Assembly: GCA_026413755.1 (NCBI GenBank)
Contig: JAOAKH010000001.1
Coordinates: 32,209-96,208 of the forward strand
DNA: 64,000 nucleotides
Reading direction: 5' to 3'
Origin: Acidilobaceae archaeon
GTDB taxonomy: Archaea; Thermoproteota; Thermoprotei_A; Sulfolobales; Acidilobaceae
The position numbers were made by a program, and so were the translations under genes. Below, one piece after another: positions 6,737 to 15,295 of the stretch. The notes beneath the pieces are model-generated. The model had not been told where the DNA came from and made no database searches. It saw only the letters and a program-made list of their open reading frames with translations. The first letter of the stretch is position 1. Every line of letters begins with the position of its first letter.

Positions 6737-8389
6737 ATGAGAAGAGGGGTCAGCGGGCTCCTGGGAGCCTTGATCATAGCGGTGATCCTCTCTGCTGCGC
6801 TCTCGGCAGCCATAGGCGTCAGCTACAGGCTCCAGAGGGCCAGCGAGGAGAGCGCTGCGAGGATAGGGGAGCTGCTCTCAGACGCTTCTACGCCCATCTC
6901 TATAAAGCTAGAGGCATGGGAGGGGCTGAGCGCGATAATAAGTTCGCCGAGGCCCGTGGACGTGAAGTTCTTCCTCCTCGAGTTTAGGAACGGGACTCTT
7001 CTCAAGCTGCCCGGCGGCACCTATGAGAGCGGCAGGGTTAGGCTGCTGGAGAGCTACTCCTGCCAGCCAGTGCGCCTCATTGCCCTCCTCTCCTCTGGCC
7101 TCGCGCTCAGCACCGACTGGCAGGGCTGCGCCGCCAAAAGCCCTCATGTGCTTCCGAGCAGGGACCCGCTGCTGGGAGATATAGCTGTAGTGCTAGCAGC
7201 AAGGGAGAGGTACAGAAGCGTAGAGCTAGATGTAAGGCTAGATATGAGGCTAGAGATGTCAAGAGACTGCACCCTTTACGTAGATGGGCGGAGAGGCCGC
7301 GGCGAGCTGCTTCTCGCGCGCCTCGAGACTCCCGTGGGTAGAGTAGACGTCTGGGCCCGCTGCGTAAGCCTCTTCGACGAAGAGGTAGAGGCGAGGAGGA
7401 ACGTGCTGTATCTCTCGCTGGAGGGCCCCCTAGGGGTCTCCTTCTCCGGCCGTGCCGCAGTTAGGGCGCATCTGGAAGAGGTGTCGTGGCAGTACTCGAG
7501 AGAGCTCACAAGGGAGTTACTGCTGCCCATGTACTCTCCCGGCGGGACCTCGCAGTTCAGGGTATGCGTGGCTCGCGACACCATCAGCACTTCCCTCGGC
7601 GCGCGCAGCACATACACGTTCTCAGGAGAGGGGAGCGTGACCTTCGAGGGCTCTCGCCGCATAGTAGTCTCGATCTGGAGCCCTTACGTTGAGGCCGAAC
7701 GTAACGTTCCCTTTGCTGACATCCCGCGCCACTTCCCGCTGCTACAATTGCAGCTAGAGCTGGAGCTGCGGGAGGCAAGGGTCTACGAGCCCCTCGTGGA
7801 GCTGAACCTCACGCTGCCCGCTGGCACTAAGATTGAGCTCCTGCAGCTGCGGCTCTCAGGCGTTGACGCCATCTCTAGGGCCCTCTCCGCTGGGCTCCCC
7901 TCTGGACCTCAGGTGGAGGCAACGATCCGCGGACCAGTCTCCTTCTCCAGGGAGCTGAGCTCCCCCCTCTACCTGCCCTTTGACGCTCAGGTGATCCTCA
8001 GGCTCTACCGCCCAGAGTCGCCGCTCAGGGGGGTCTACGCGATCTCACAGTACTTCTATAGATGCCACGCGGATGTGGGGGGGAGCACTGTGAGCTCCCC
8101 CCTTCCCAGCCCTTGGGCGGGCCCAGTTTTAGTGAAGGTAGGGGAGAGGCTGCTCCTGCTAGGGGCCTCGCAGGAGCTCTTCGTGACAGATGGATCGAAG
8201 CGCTACGGCTACGCGTGGGTGATCCGGGAGGCAGCTAACTTCTCCAAGCCCGTGAGGTTCTTTGAGCTGAAGTGGGACGGCATGGAGGTGAGGGCCTCGC
8301 TCAGGCAAGAAGTGCCCTACAATTGGGGGGGCAGGGGGTGGGCGCTGGCAGTCAGCGGGGGGGAGTTCATGATAGTTAGGGTGGAGTGA
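6737..8389 (+). CDS. Very large type IV pilin-like secreted protein
   Basis: A 550-residue protein. It begins MRRGVSGLLGALI, a basic residue pair and Gly followed by a long hydrophobic helix: the class III signal peptide cut by the archaeal prepilin peptidase. Typical archaeal pilins are 120-250 residues; the other 500 residues here are beta-rich with five or so N-glycosylation sequons and cysteines scattered through the first half and near residue 440. I do not recognise the ectodomain. The gene directly precedes the major surface protein gene, suggesting a cell-surface role, for example a pilus tip or adhesin. The start is ATG. Confidence 0.6.
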   Translation: MRRGVSGLLGALIIAVILSAALSAAIGVSYRLQRASEESAARIGELLSDASTPISIKLEAWEGLSAIISSPRPVDVKFFLLEFRNGTLLKLPGGTYESGRVRLLESYSCQPVRLIALLSSGLALSTDWQGCAAKSPHVLPSRDPLLGDIAVVLAARERYRSVELDVRLDMRLEMSRDCTLYVDGRRGRGELLLARLETPVGRVDVWARCVSLFDEEVEARRNVLYLSLEGPLGVSFSGRAAVRAHLEEVSWQYSRELTRELLLPMYSPGGTSQFRVCVARDTISTSLGARSTYTFSGEGSVTFEGSRRIVVSIWSPYVEAERNVPFADIPRHFPLLQLQLELELREARVYEPLVELNLTLPAGTKIELLQLRLSGVDAISRALSAGLPSGPQVEATIRGPVSFSRELSSPLYLPFDAQVILRLYRPESPLRGVYAISQYFYRCHADVGGSTVSSPLPSPWAGPVLVKVGERLLLLGASQELFVTDGSKRYGYAWVIREAANFSKPVRFFELKWDGMEVRASLRQEVPYNWGGRGWALAVSGGEFMIVRVE

Positions 8390-8435
8390 CCTGGAAAGAG
8401 GGGGGTGAGGGGCTAGGAGCTGAAGGGGCTGTTCC

Positions 8436-8444
8436 CTTAAATAC
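8436..8444 (+). promoter_or_regulatory. TATA box of the surface-layer-like gene
   Basis: cttaaatac, close to the archaeal consensus, lies 29-37 nt before the GTG at 8473. It supports that start over the longer open frame that begins at 8386. Confidence 0.6.
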
Positions 8445-8472
8445 CCTCTCCCCTCAGCTTCTAGCGACTAAG

Positions 8473-11400
8473 GTGAAGGGCTTGAGAAGACTACTTGCAG
8501 CTCTCGTGTTGGCTCTCTTGCTGCTGCCGCTAGCAGGAACTCTCGTGGAGGTAAGGGCGCAGGCGGTCGCACTGGAGGTCTATGCGAGGGTAGTTACTCC
8601 CGGCAGCCCCATAGTCTTCGTGCTGGACAGGGAAGCAGTGACCAATCCCTCTCTAGCAGGACCTGTGCTGTACTTCTTCCTGAGCAAGAGGCCAGAGGCG
8701 ACTATATCGCCCGACGATATACTCATTCAGAGGCTGATCCTACCTGAGGACGCCGTCGATGCCAGGTTCGTGGCGGGCCTCCTGATCATACCCGCTGACC
8801 TGCCTGCCGACTTCGTAGGCGATGTAGTCCTGAAGGCCTCCACCATAACTCAGCCCGGAGGCGGCATAACAGCCGTCTTCTCCAGTTTGTTCAGGATCGT
8901 GAGGGACGAGGCTGCCGTAGAGAGGGCCCTACGGTTTGTGCACCCAGTGACGAAGGAGCCCGTGAGGGACCTAGCGTTCTTCAACTTCACCACGCACGGC
9001 ATTGGGGCCTTCAAGCCTCACAACAGGGTGAGCGTTATAGTTAACCTCTCGGCGCTGGGCGTGGCGGGCAACTTCGCCATAAGGAGGGACAACGTGAGCG
9101 GAGCTGTCGTGATGCTGAGGCATCCGTGCCTTTCTCGGGTGCTTGCCAACGTCACCGTTAAGGTACCCATCATCTTCCCCGTGCGTATAGCGCCGGGGAG
9201 CTACCTCTATAGCGACTTCCTGGAAGGCCTTAGCTACAGATACCGCGCAGGGGGCAGGGTACTGGAGATCAACGGCACCTTCCGGGGAGACTTCCCGCTG
9301 ATGTGCCTACGCTCTAGAAGCATAGAGGGCATTAGCGTGGGCTTCCAGGACTTCAACGTCTCGGCAGTTGCGGTGAACGGCACTAGGCTGTTGGCTGCCG
9401 GCAGCAAGAAGGTCATCATAGACTCTGGGAGTGTAATCGGCGTAACAACTGATGAGGTGCAGGTGCCAAGGGCCATAGTGAGCATAGGGGCTCCGTACAA
9501 GATCAACATGTACCCGAGCGTGGCCTACAGGTTCGTCGACTTGGGCAGGGGCAACTTCTTCGACCTGGAGTCTGGGAGAATCACGCCAGGCGACAGGGTG
9601 GTGATCGATTATCGCAACATAAGGCCTGGAGCCCTTGATGTGTCAATATTTGTCCGGGATGAAGTCTTTAGCAGGCTTCTCGTCAACAGGACAGCGGTGC
9701 CAGCTGCAAGACCAAACGGCACTATTTCAGGCCACATACCTGCAGCCCAGTACGGCGGCAGGATAGTTGTGGTGAGCATTAACGCCACTAGGGCAGTAGA
9801 TCCCGTGGCGCTGCCCAACCTCAGCCCAGTAGCCGCTAGGGCCCGCGTGCTGCCCGCAATACAGACCTTCGCCTTCAACAACGCTGGAGCCATAGTTCCC
9901 GGCAACGCCTCTGCCCTCGCTGTCCCAGGAGAGATCTTCGTCATGAGGGGAGTGGGCTTCCAGTTCGTCAGAAAGCCGGACATAAGAGTTAACGCCACGC
10001 CCGTGAGGGAGCTCTTCTACAGAGACTTCGCCAACGGCTCCTTCATTGCCGTGCTCCAGATACCGCCGAGCCTCGTGATCCGTGCAGGTCAGCCCGTAAT
10101 CTTCAACGCTACCGTGGCTGCGCCGTTCAACAGCCACTCCTTCAGCGATAGAGCTAACTACAGCGATGCTAGGGTCTTCGTGGAGCCTAGGGTAGCTCTT
10201 GCCTCCCTCACAGCTAGGGGAGCTGTGGCCAGTTTGGGTCTGGGCGCTGAGAGGTTCGTCTTCAGGGCCGACTGGGAGCCGCTGGAGAGGAGGGTAGTTA
10301 ACATACTTGCATACGGAATGCGCCCAGATCTCCTAAGGTTCAACGTGAGCCTCTTTGACGGCGCCAGGTCTAGTCCGGTTGTCGTTGAGAGGACAGGCAG
10401 CGGCTCCCTTGAGCTGATCAACTTCCCAGTGCCTGAGGTGCCAAGGGGTAACTACAGAGTTAACATATCTGACCGCGCTGCTTCTTTCGTCTCTTCTGCC
10501 AGAGATGAGGACAGGATAAGGATAGTGCAGACTGCTGCCGGAAGGGACGCCGAGGGAGTGTTCAGGAAGATTGTCTTCCTGCCGGCGCCCATGAACATGA
10601 GCGTGAGGGGCTTTGGCTTCCCAGCAAACGCCGATGTGTTCTACGACATACCTGCGCTCGGAGAGACAAGGATACGTCTCTCGGCGGGCCCTGCAGCTCT
10701 ACCCGTTGGGGCGAGGACCAACGCTCTGGGCTCCTTCGAAGGCTGGATAAACTTTGACAGGCCCGACATTAGGCCAGGCACATATGTTGTAAGGGTGTAC
10801 ACTCAGGTTGCAGGAGAGGAGATCGCCGCGGAGATCAGGGTAGTGCTATTGGTGCCGCCGCCCTTCAGGGTCGACCTAGTTGTGGAGAGCTCCCAGGTAA
10901 GCGACGCTCCAGTAGACCTGTGGGCAGTGGCGTTCTATGGCAGCGAGATAGCGAGGCCTGCCCAGATCTCCAGCGTGATAGTGAGGGCGTTCCTCAGGAT
11001 AGGCGAAGCAGCCCCCATAGTGAGGACCATATCCCTCCTCAACGTGACGAAGGACAGGGCCATATACCACGCGCTCTTCAACCCCGTGGAGGCCTTCGGG
11101 CCTGCAGTGAAGGGCAGGTTCGTGCTGCTCATTGCTGAGGCGAGCGGCAGGTTCGTGCCTCTCGCCCCAGTGGACGTGGCAGTAGACGCAGAGGTCCTCT
11201 ACGTGCCACCTAGGAGCATAGGTGAGGAGATCTCGGCTGCCCTCAGGGGCAACCTAAGTGCCCTAGACAGCCTAATAAGGCTGGTGAGGAGCGACATTGC
11301 TGCCCTTAGGTCAGGGCTTGCAGCCAACTTCAGCGTCGTGAGGAGCGACATTGCTGCAGTGAGGAGCGACATTGCGGCCGTGAGGGCCCTGCTGATCACT

Positions 11401-12207
11401 GTTGACGAGAAGGCGAGCGCTCAGCTCACTGCCCTCATAGCCATAAGCGACAGGACCAGCGACATAATTTCCAGGCTCGCAGCTCTAGATGCCAGAGTAG
11501 CAAGCGGCATAGCAGTGGTCAGGGCCGACATAAGTAGCCTGGCCTCCCTGCTAAGGGCCGTTAATGCCAGCATAAGGGACGTGGTGGTAGCAGAGGGCGC
11601 TGCAGTGAGGGCCTCCATAGTTGCTGGCAGGGACGCCATAATTGGAGTAGTAAGAGCTAACGCCAGCGCCCTGGCAGAGCTCATAAGGGCCGTGGACAGG
11701 AGGGTCGATGCCTCCGCTAGGGCGCTCTCCGACGCGCTGGCTGCCTTCAGGAGCGAGTCTCTCAGCAGGATGGACTCCATCGTGGCAGAAGTGGGCAGGG
11801 CCAGGACGGACATAGCTGCCGTGGGAGCCGGCGTGACCGTTGTGCAGAGCGTGCTGGCAGAGGTGAGGACCATCGCCGCTACCGTTAACGATAGGGTCGT
11901 AGGAGTCAGGAGCGTGGTAGACAGCATAAACGCTGCCATGGCGGGGGTTGCCACTAAGTCTGATCTGGCCTCCGCAAGGGACGCTGTGGCAAGCAGGGTA
12001 GCAGCGGCGGAGAGCTCCATTAACAGCAGGGTCGACGGCGTGAAGAGGGCAGTGGACGACGGCGTGGCGAGCATAGAGAGCAGGATAGCCTCCGCTCAGG
12101 ACGCCCTGGCCGTCAGCTCCAGGAACTGGGGCGTCATCAACGCAGTGCTGGTCATAATAGCCATAGCCCTGCTGGCTTACTCCATCTTCGTGGCCAGGAG
12201 GCCGTAA
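8473..12207 (+). CDS. S-layer/stalk-like surface glycoprotein with coiled coil and C-terminal membrane anchor
   Basis: A 1244-residue secreted protein from GTG 8473. Residues 1 to about 30 are a signal peptide (KGLRRLL, then a Leu-rich core ending near VRAQA). A long beta-domain region follows with many Asn-x-Ser/Thr sequons and almost no cysteine. From about residue 914 comes an Ala/Ile/Val/Arg/Asp heptad coiled coil with repeats of RSDIAA. A single transmembrane helix lies near 1218-1241, ending in VARRP. This layout suits an S-layer protein, or a stalk protein holding the S-layer away from the membrane, as in tetrabrachion-like or SlaB-like systems. Homology to a named S-layer protein is not established; the strong promoter and composition argue for an abundant protein. 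Confidence 0.72.
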   Translation: MKGLRRLLAALVLALLLLPLAGTLVEVRAQAVALEVYARVVTPGSPIVFVLDREAVTNPSLAGPVLYFFLSKRPEATISPDDILIQRLILPEDAVDARFVAGLLIIPADLPADFVGDVVLKASTITQPGGGITAVFSSLFRIVRDEAAVERALRFVHPVTKEPVRDLAFFNFTTHGIGAFKPHNRVSVIVNLSALGVAGNFAIRRDNVSGAVVMLRHPCLSRVLANVTVKVPIIFPVRIAPGSYLYSDFLEGLSYRYRAGGRVLEINGTFRGDFPLMCLRSRSIEGISVGFQDFNVSAVAVNGTRLLAAGSKKVIIDSGSVIGVTTDEVQVPRAIVSIGAPYKINMYPSVAYRFVDLGRGNFFDLESGRITPGDRVVIDYRNIRPGALDVSIFVRDEVFSRLLVNRTAVPAARPNGTISGHIPAAQYGGRIVVVSINATRAVDPVALPNLSPVAARARVLPAIQTFAFNNAGAIVPGNASALAVPGEIFVMRGVGFQFVRKPDIRVNATPVRELFYRDFANGSFIAVLQIPPSLVIRAGQPVIFNATVAAPFNSHSFSDRANYSDARVFVEPRVALASLTARGAVASLGLGAERFVFRADWEPLERRVVNILAYGMRPDLLRFNVSLFDGARSSPVVVERTGSGSLELINFPVPEVPRGNYRVNISDRAASFVSSARDEDRIRIVQTAAGRDAEGVFRKIVFLPAPMNMSVRGFGFPANADVFYDIPALGETRIRLSAGPAALPVGARTNALGSFEGWINFDRPDIRPGTYVVRVYTQVAGEEIAAEIRVVLLVPPPFRVDLVVESSQVSDAPVDLWAVAFYGSEIARPAQISSVIVRAFLRIGEAAPIVRTISLLNVTKDRAIYHALFNPVEAFGPAVKGRFVLLIAEASGRFVPLAPVDVAVDAEVLYVPPRSIGEEISAALRGNLSALDSLIRLVRSDIAALRSGLAANFSVVRSDIAAVRSDIAAVRALLITVDEKASAQLTALIAISDRTSDIISRLAALDARVASGIAVVRADISSLASLLRAVNASIRDVVVAEGAAVRASIVAGRDAIIGVVRANASALAELIRAVDRRVDASARALSDALAAFRSESLSRMDSIVAEVGRARTDIAAVGAGVTVVQSVLAEVRTIAATVNDRVVGVRSVVDSINAAMAGVATKSDLASARDAVASRVAAAESSINSRVDGVKRAVDDGVASIESRIASAQDALAVSSRNWGVINAVLVIIAIALLAYSIFVARRP
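11284..11375 (+). repeat. Three 17-bp direct repeats within the stalk coding region
   Basis: gtgaggagcgacattgc occurs at 11284-11300, 11338-11354 and 11359-11375. The spacings are 54 and 21 nt, that is 18 and 7 codons. Each codes for VRSDIA, and the 21-nt step is exactly one coiled-coil heptad, so this is recent duplication inside the stalk. Confidence 0.85.
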
Positions 12208-12228
12208 GGCTCTCTAGCCCTCCATAAC

Positions 12229-12256
12229 CTTTTTATGTTTTTCTCCCCTTTCTCTC
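12229..12256 (+). terminator. T-rich terminator of the surface protein gene, also containing a TATA-like element
   Basis: ctttttatgtttttctcc and the following pyrimidines begin 22 nt after the stop at 12207. Oligo-T tracts end archaeal transcripts. The ttttatg part is also 25-35 nt before the next ATG at 12267, so it may double as that gene's promoter. Confidence 0.55.
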
Positions 12257-12266
12257 TTGGGTACTT

Positions 12267-13025
12267 ATGGTTATCAGCGTAGAGATCTCCGGCGCCCTAG
12301 AGAGACGCCTCAGGAGGCTGGTGGAGCTGGGCGTTTACCCTAGTGCAGCCGAGGCCGTGAGGGAGGCCGTGAGGACGTTGTTGGAGAGGCACGACCTCAG
12401 GGAGGTAGCGCTGCAGACATATGTCTCAAAAGAGGCAAGCCTTCACTACGTGGCAGACATAGCTGGGGTAGGCGTGGAGGGGATGATAGAATATATGCTC
12501 TCCCGCGGCGTCCTCCCAGCCCTCGGCGCCCTGCGCAGCGAGGACGTGGCGCAGCTAGAGGGGAGGGTAATGGTGGACCCCTCTGCCCTGCTGGTCCTAT
12601 ACAAGAGCATGCTCCATAGGGCCCTAGCGGTGAGCGGCCTGAGGGCCTTGCTGCCGGCGCAGCTGGCTCCCCTTGCGCAGATACTCGAGGTGAAGATGGC
12701 TAGGTTGGGGGTCCCCGTGAGGAGCAGCTGGGAGGAAATAGATGTGGAGCCTCAGGAGGAGGGGGACGAGCTGATCTCCCCGCTGGAGAGGGGCATAATG
12801 GAGAGGGCGCGGGAGATGGGAGCGATCCTGCTCTCCGACGACGTTAGGGTCAGGCTCAGGGCACGCAGGATGGGGCTGAGGGCTTACAGCAGCCTCTCCC
12901 TAATACCCACAGTCATGGAGAAGGGGGAGAGGGTGGAGGAGCTAGGGGAGATTATAATGTCTGTGAAAGCCGTTCCGGCAGCGGTGCCCCCAGAGCTGGA
13001 GAGGGGGTGGCTCAGGAGTGCCTAG
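12267..13025 (+). CDS. RHH / UPF0175-like / PIN domain fusion protein
   Basis: A 252-residue protein from ATG. Residues 1-42 look like a ribbon-helix-helix DNA-binding domain (VISVEISGALERRLRRL, then GVYPSAAEAVREAVRTLLE). Residues 45-82 resemble the UPF0175 helix-turn-helix antitoxin motif (ALQTYVSKEASLHYVADIAG). Residues 100-213 resemble a PIN RNase fold: D104 in VMVDPSALL, E141, E174, and SDD at 190-192 before a helix and RAYSS strand. RHH and UPF0175 proteins are usually antitoxins for separate PIN toxins; here all sit in one chain. It overlaps the next gene (VWA protein) by 8 nt, implying joint expression. Domain calls are by eye; function is unknown. Confidence 0.6.
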   Translation: MVISVEISGALERRLRRLVELGVYPSAAEAVREAVRTLLERHDLREVALQTYVSKEASLHYVADIAGVGVEGMIEYMLSRGVLPALGALRSEDVAQLEGRVMVDPSALLVLYKSMLHRALAVSGLRALLPAQLAPLAQILEVKMARLGVPVRSSWEEIDVEPQEEGDELISPLERGIMERAREMGAILLSDDVRVRLRARRMGLRAYSSLSLIPTVMEKGERVEELGEIIMSVKAVPAAVPPELERGWLRSA

Positions 13026-13560
13026 GGACATCGCGTTCGCGCTTGACGTCTCGCTAAGCATGGGAGAGAGGTACGCAGACCTGACGCCCAGCAGGCTCGA
13101 GGCCAGTAAGGAGGCAATAGCGATGTTTGCCTCCAGGGCCATTCAGGCGGGAACGAGGGTGGCCATAGCCCTCTTCCACGAGAGGTCCATACCTCTCCTC
13201 CCCCTCACCTCTGACTACAGGTCCCTCATGAAGGCGCTCGCTGAGGTGAACTTCGTTAAGGAGGGCTCTGCGCTTGGGGATGGAGTAGTTGAGGCCGTCA
13301 AGCTGCTCAGGGGAGGGAAAAGGGAGAAGGCGGCCCTAGTCTTCACCGACGGGGGGATCACCGAGGGGGTGCCGCTTAAGGCGGCCGCGCTATATGCGAG
13401 GTTCAGCGGCGTGAAGCTAGCTGTGCTTGTCTTAAACGGGGAGCTAAGAGGGGACGTGGCGGAGGACTTCAGGGCAGCGTCGGAGGTTGGCGCGGAGGTC
13501 CATCTGGTGGACTCAAGGCAAAAGCTCCTCTCCCTGACGGCCCGCCTGTTAAATATATAG
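13018..13560 (+). CDS. Stand-alone von Willebrand factor A (VWA) domain protein
   Basis: A 180-residue cytoplasmic protein made of one VWA domain. DVSLS at residues 10-14 is the D-x-S-x-S of the metal-ion-dependent adhesion site, GSALGDG supplies the following hydroxyl ligand region, and FTDGG supplies the Asp. VWA domains bind protein partners through a bound Mg2+. There is no signal peptide or membrane segment. The start is GTG at 13018, 8 nt inside the RHH-PIN gene, so the two are translationally coupled. The 3' end contains the next gene's TATA box. Confidence 0.8.
   Translation: MPRDIAFALDVSLSMGERYADLTPSRLEASKEAIAMFASRAIQAGTRVAIALFHERSIPLLPLTSDYRSLMKALAEVNFVKEGSALGDGVVEAVKLLRGGKREKAALVFTDGGITEGVPLKAAALYARFSGVKLAVLVLNGELRGDVAEDFRAASEVGAEVHLVDSRQKLLSLTARLLNI
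13548..13558 (+). promoter_or_regulatory. TATA box inside the 3' end of the VWA gene
   Basis: ttaaatatata lies 17-27 nt before the ATG at 13575 and overlaps the last codons of the VWA gene, consistent with leaderless initiation of the second VWA-like gene. Confidence 0.5.
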
Positions 13561-13574
13561 CTCTCCTACTCCCC

Positions 13575-14108
13575 ATGGGAGACCTCTTGCCCTTGCTGGT
13601 GATAGCCGCAGAGAAGACGAGGGAAGTCGACGTCGCCCTAGTGAGGGAGTTCTTAAGGGCGGCCTCCTCCTTCCGAAGGCCCCTGGGGCACAAGGTCTCG
13701 CTTATAGTTTTCGGCGAGCGCGCAGTGCCCATCCTCGACCCCACAGAGAGCTGGGAGCTGCTGCCAGAAGCCTACGACGTAGTCCCTCTCCTCGGCAAGT
13801 CTGCAGACCTCCTCGCGGCAGTGGAGGAGGCGTGGGAAGTGGCGGAGCTGGAGGAGGAGCCGAGGGCAGCCCTCTTCCTCTGGTCTGCCGCCGTGAGGCC
13901 AAAGCACAAGGTAGAGCTGGCCTTGAGGTTCCTGGAGCGCGGGGGCATGGCTTACAGGGTGGTCGCCCTGAGGCCGAGCATGCCCGGCTGGGCAAAGTAC
14001 CATGAGGAGTTGGCAAAGGCGGTCACATACAGGAACAACATGAGCGTGGAGAAGCTCTACATAAGGCTCGCCGAGGAGCTAGAGAGGGCAGTGGGGAGGA
14101 AGCCTTGA
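13575..14108 (+). CDS. Degenerate VWA-like protein lacking the metal site
   Basis: A 177-residue protein from ATG. It follows the same strand/helix rhythm as the VWA protein just before it (LLPLLVIAAEKT, then KVSLIVFGERAVPIL, then AALFLWSA, then YRVVALRP). However, the D-x-S-x-S motif is replaced by AAEKT and the late Asp by SAA. I read it as a VWA fold without the metal site, or as a related Rossmann-like domain. Pairing with an intact VWA protein suggests a heterodimer, which is inference. It overlaps the endonuclease IV gene by 4 nt. Confidence 0.5.
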   Translation: MGDLLPLLVIAAEKTREVDVALVREFLRAASSFRRPLGHKVSLIVFGERAVPILDPTESWELLPEAYDVVPLLGKSADLLAAVEEAWEVAELEEEPRAALFLWSAAVRPKHKVELALRFLERGGMAYRVVALRPSMPGWAKYHEELAKAVTYRNNMSVEKLYIRLAEELERAVGRKP

Positions 14109-14953
14109 GGCTTAGGTTCGGGCCGGCGGGGGTGCCGATAGACTACAAGGGCCCCATAGAGGGGATCCCGGCGCACCTCAGGTCCCTTGGGCTAGACGCC
14201 ATGGAGTACGAGGCGGTGCATGGGGTTAGGATAAGCGAGGCAAAGGCAAGGAAGCTGGGGGAGGAGGCGAGCGCGAACGACGTTGTCATGAGCCTTCACG
14301 CTCCTTATTATGTAAACCTGGCGAGCAAGGACAAGGGGGTCTTCGAGAGGAGCGTGCAGAGGGTCGTGGAGTCGCTGCTGGCAGCGGAGTGGATGGGGGC
14401 AGAGGCTGTTGTAGTTCACTCCGGCTACTATAAAGGCCATGAGAGCAGGGAGAGCGCGCTGAAGAGGGTCATAGAGGGCTACAGGGAGGCCCTCTCGCGC
14501 GTGGAGTTGAGGACTGCCAAAGTATCTCCGGAGGTAATGGGGAAAGGCAGCCAGGTGGGCACCCTTGAGGAGGCAGTAGAGATATGTAGACAGGTGGGGA
14601 GGTGTAAGCCTTGCATAGACTGGGCCCACCTATACGCTAGGTCCGAAGGGAAGTTCGTGGTGAGGCAGGAGGACGTGATCAAGGTGCTGGAATACGTTGA
14701 GAGGGAGCTGGGGAGGGAGGCGGTCAACCCCCTGCACTCCCACTTCTCGAAGATAAAGTACGGGAGGGGAGGGGAGAGGGAGCACCTAACGCTCTCCGAG
14801 CCGGGAGGGCCTGAGTGGGCGATAGTCTGCAAGACGTACTTGGAGTTGGGCTACAGCGCAGTAACGATAAGCGAGAGCCCCGTGCTTGAGAGGGACGCCC
14901 TGGTCATGAAGGGGGTCTGCGAAGAGATCAAGATAAAAGGTCCAAAGGGGTAG
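14105..14953 (+). CDS. nfo: Endonuclease IV (AP endonuclease family 2)
   Basis: A 282-residue TIM-barrel protein from TTG 14105, overlapping the upstream stop as TTGA. The zinc ligands of Nfo enzymes are visible in order: His in SLHAPYY, His in VVHSGYY, Glu in SPEVMGK, Asp and His in CIDWAHLYAR, His pair in HSHFS, His in EHLTL and Glu in ISESPV. The enzyme cuts DNA 5' of abasic sites during base excision repair. The length matches bacterial and archaeal Nfo. It is cotranscribed with the VWA-like gene by overlap, although a functional connection is not obvious. Confidence 0.92.
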   Translation: MRLRFGPAGVPIDYKGPIEGIPAHLRSLGLDAMEYEAVHGVRISEAKARKLGEEASANDVVMSLHAPYYVNLASKDKGVFERSVQRVVESLLAAEWMGAEAVVVHSGYYKGHESRESALKRVIEGYREALSRVELRTAKVSPEVMGKGSQVGTLEEAVEICRQVGRCKPCIDWAHLYARSEGKFVVRQEDVIKVLEYVERELGREAVNPLHSHFSKIKYGRGGEREHLTLSEPGGPEWAIVCKTYLELGYSAVTISESPVLERDALVMKGVCEEIKIKGPKG

Positions 14954-14961
14954 GGAGGGCG

Positions 14962-15291
14962 GTGAGGAGCTTGCCCAAGATCTCCAGGGTCATACTCGAC
15001 ACTGCCGAGCACCACCCGCTTCACAAGGACTGGCTCAAGCTCGCAAGGAGCTTGAGTCAGGAGCTGGGGGTGGAGCTGGAGGTCCTATCGGAGGACTACG
15101 TCTTCGCTATAGAGCACGGCGAGACGGACGATCTGGGCATGGCATGGCTGCCGCAGCTCTTCGCGAGGCTAGAGGACGGCAGCGTGAAGCTGCTGCTCAG
15201 CAGGTACCCCTTCGACCCCCAGACCGCCAAACCTAACGAGCAGATGGCGCTGGAGGAGGTAAGGAGGAGGCTTAGGGAGATAACTCAATAA
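14962..15291 (+). CDS. Small protein of unknown function
   Basis: A 109-residue protein starting at GTG with a GGGAGGG purine stretch before it, 8 nt after endonuclease IV. I do not recognise the family. It looks alpha/beta: strand VILDTAEHH, an amphipathic helix DWLKLARSLSQELG, strand VELEVLSEDYVF, then DLGMAWLPQLF and VKLLLSRYPFD. The N-terminal half resembles a thioredoxin-like or Rossmann-like half-fold, without a CXXC pair; in fact there is no cysteine. Position suggests cotranscription with nfo. Confidence 0.55.
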   Translation: MRSLPKISRVILDTAEHHPLHKDWLKLARSLSQELGVELEVLSEDYVFAIEHGETDDLGMAWLPQLFARLEDGSVKLLLSRYPFDPQTAKPNEQMALEEVRRRLREITQ

Positions 15292-15295
15292 GAGC

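Noticed and set aside
8386..8472. Longer N-terminus of the surface protein from 8386
   Set aside because: It would place 29 non-hydrophobic residues before the signal peptide and lies across the TATA box.
11284..11375. Short direct repeats considered as a CRISPR array
   Set aside because: Repeats are 17 bp with unequal spacing, in frame with a coiled coil, and no cas genes are nearby.
11421..12074. Long minus-strand open frame of 217 codons opposite the surface protein stalk
   Set aside because: It is a mirror of the Ala/Val/Arg-rich coiled-coil coding region; its product is low-complexity Leu/Ala/Thr with no promoter or ribosome-binding site.
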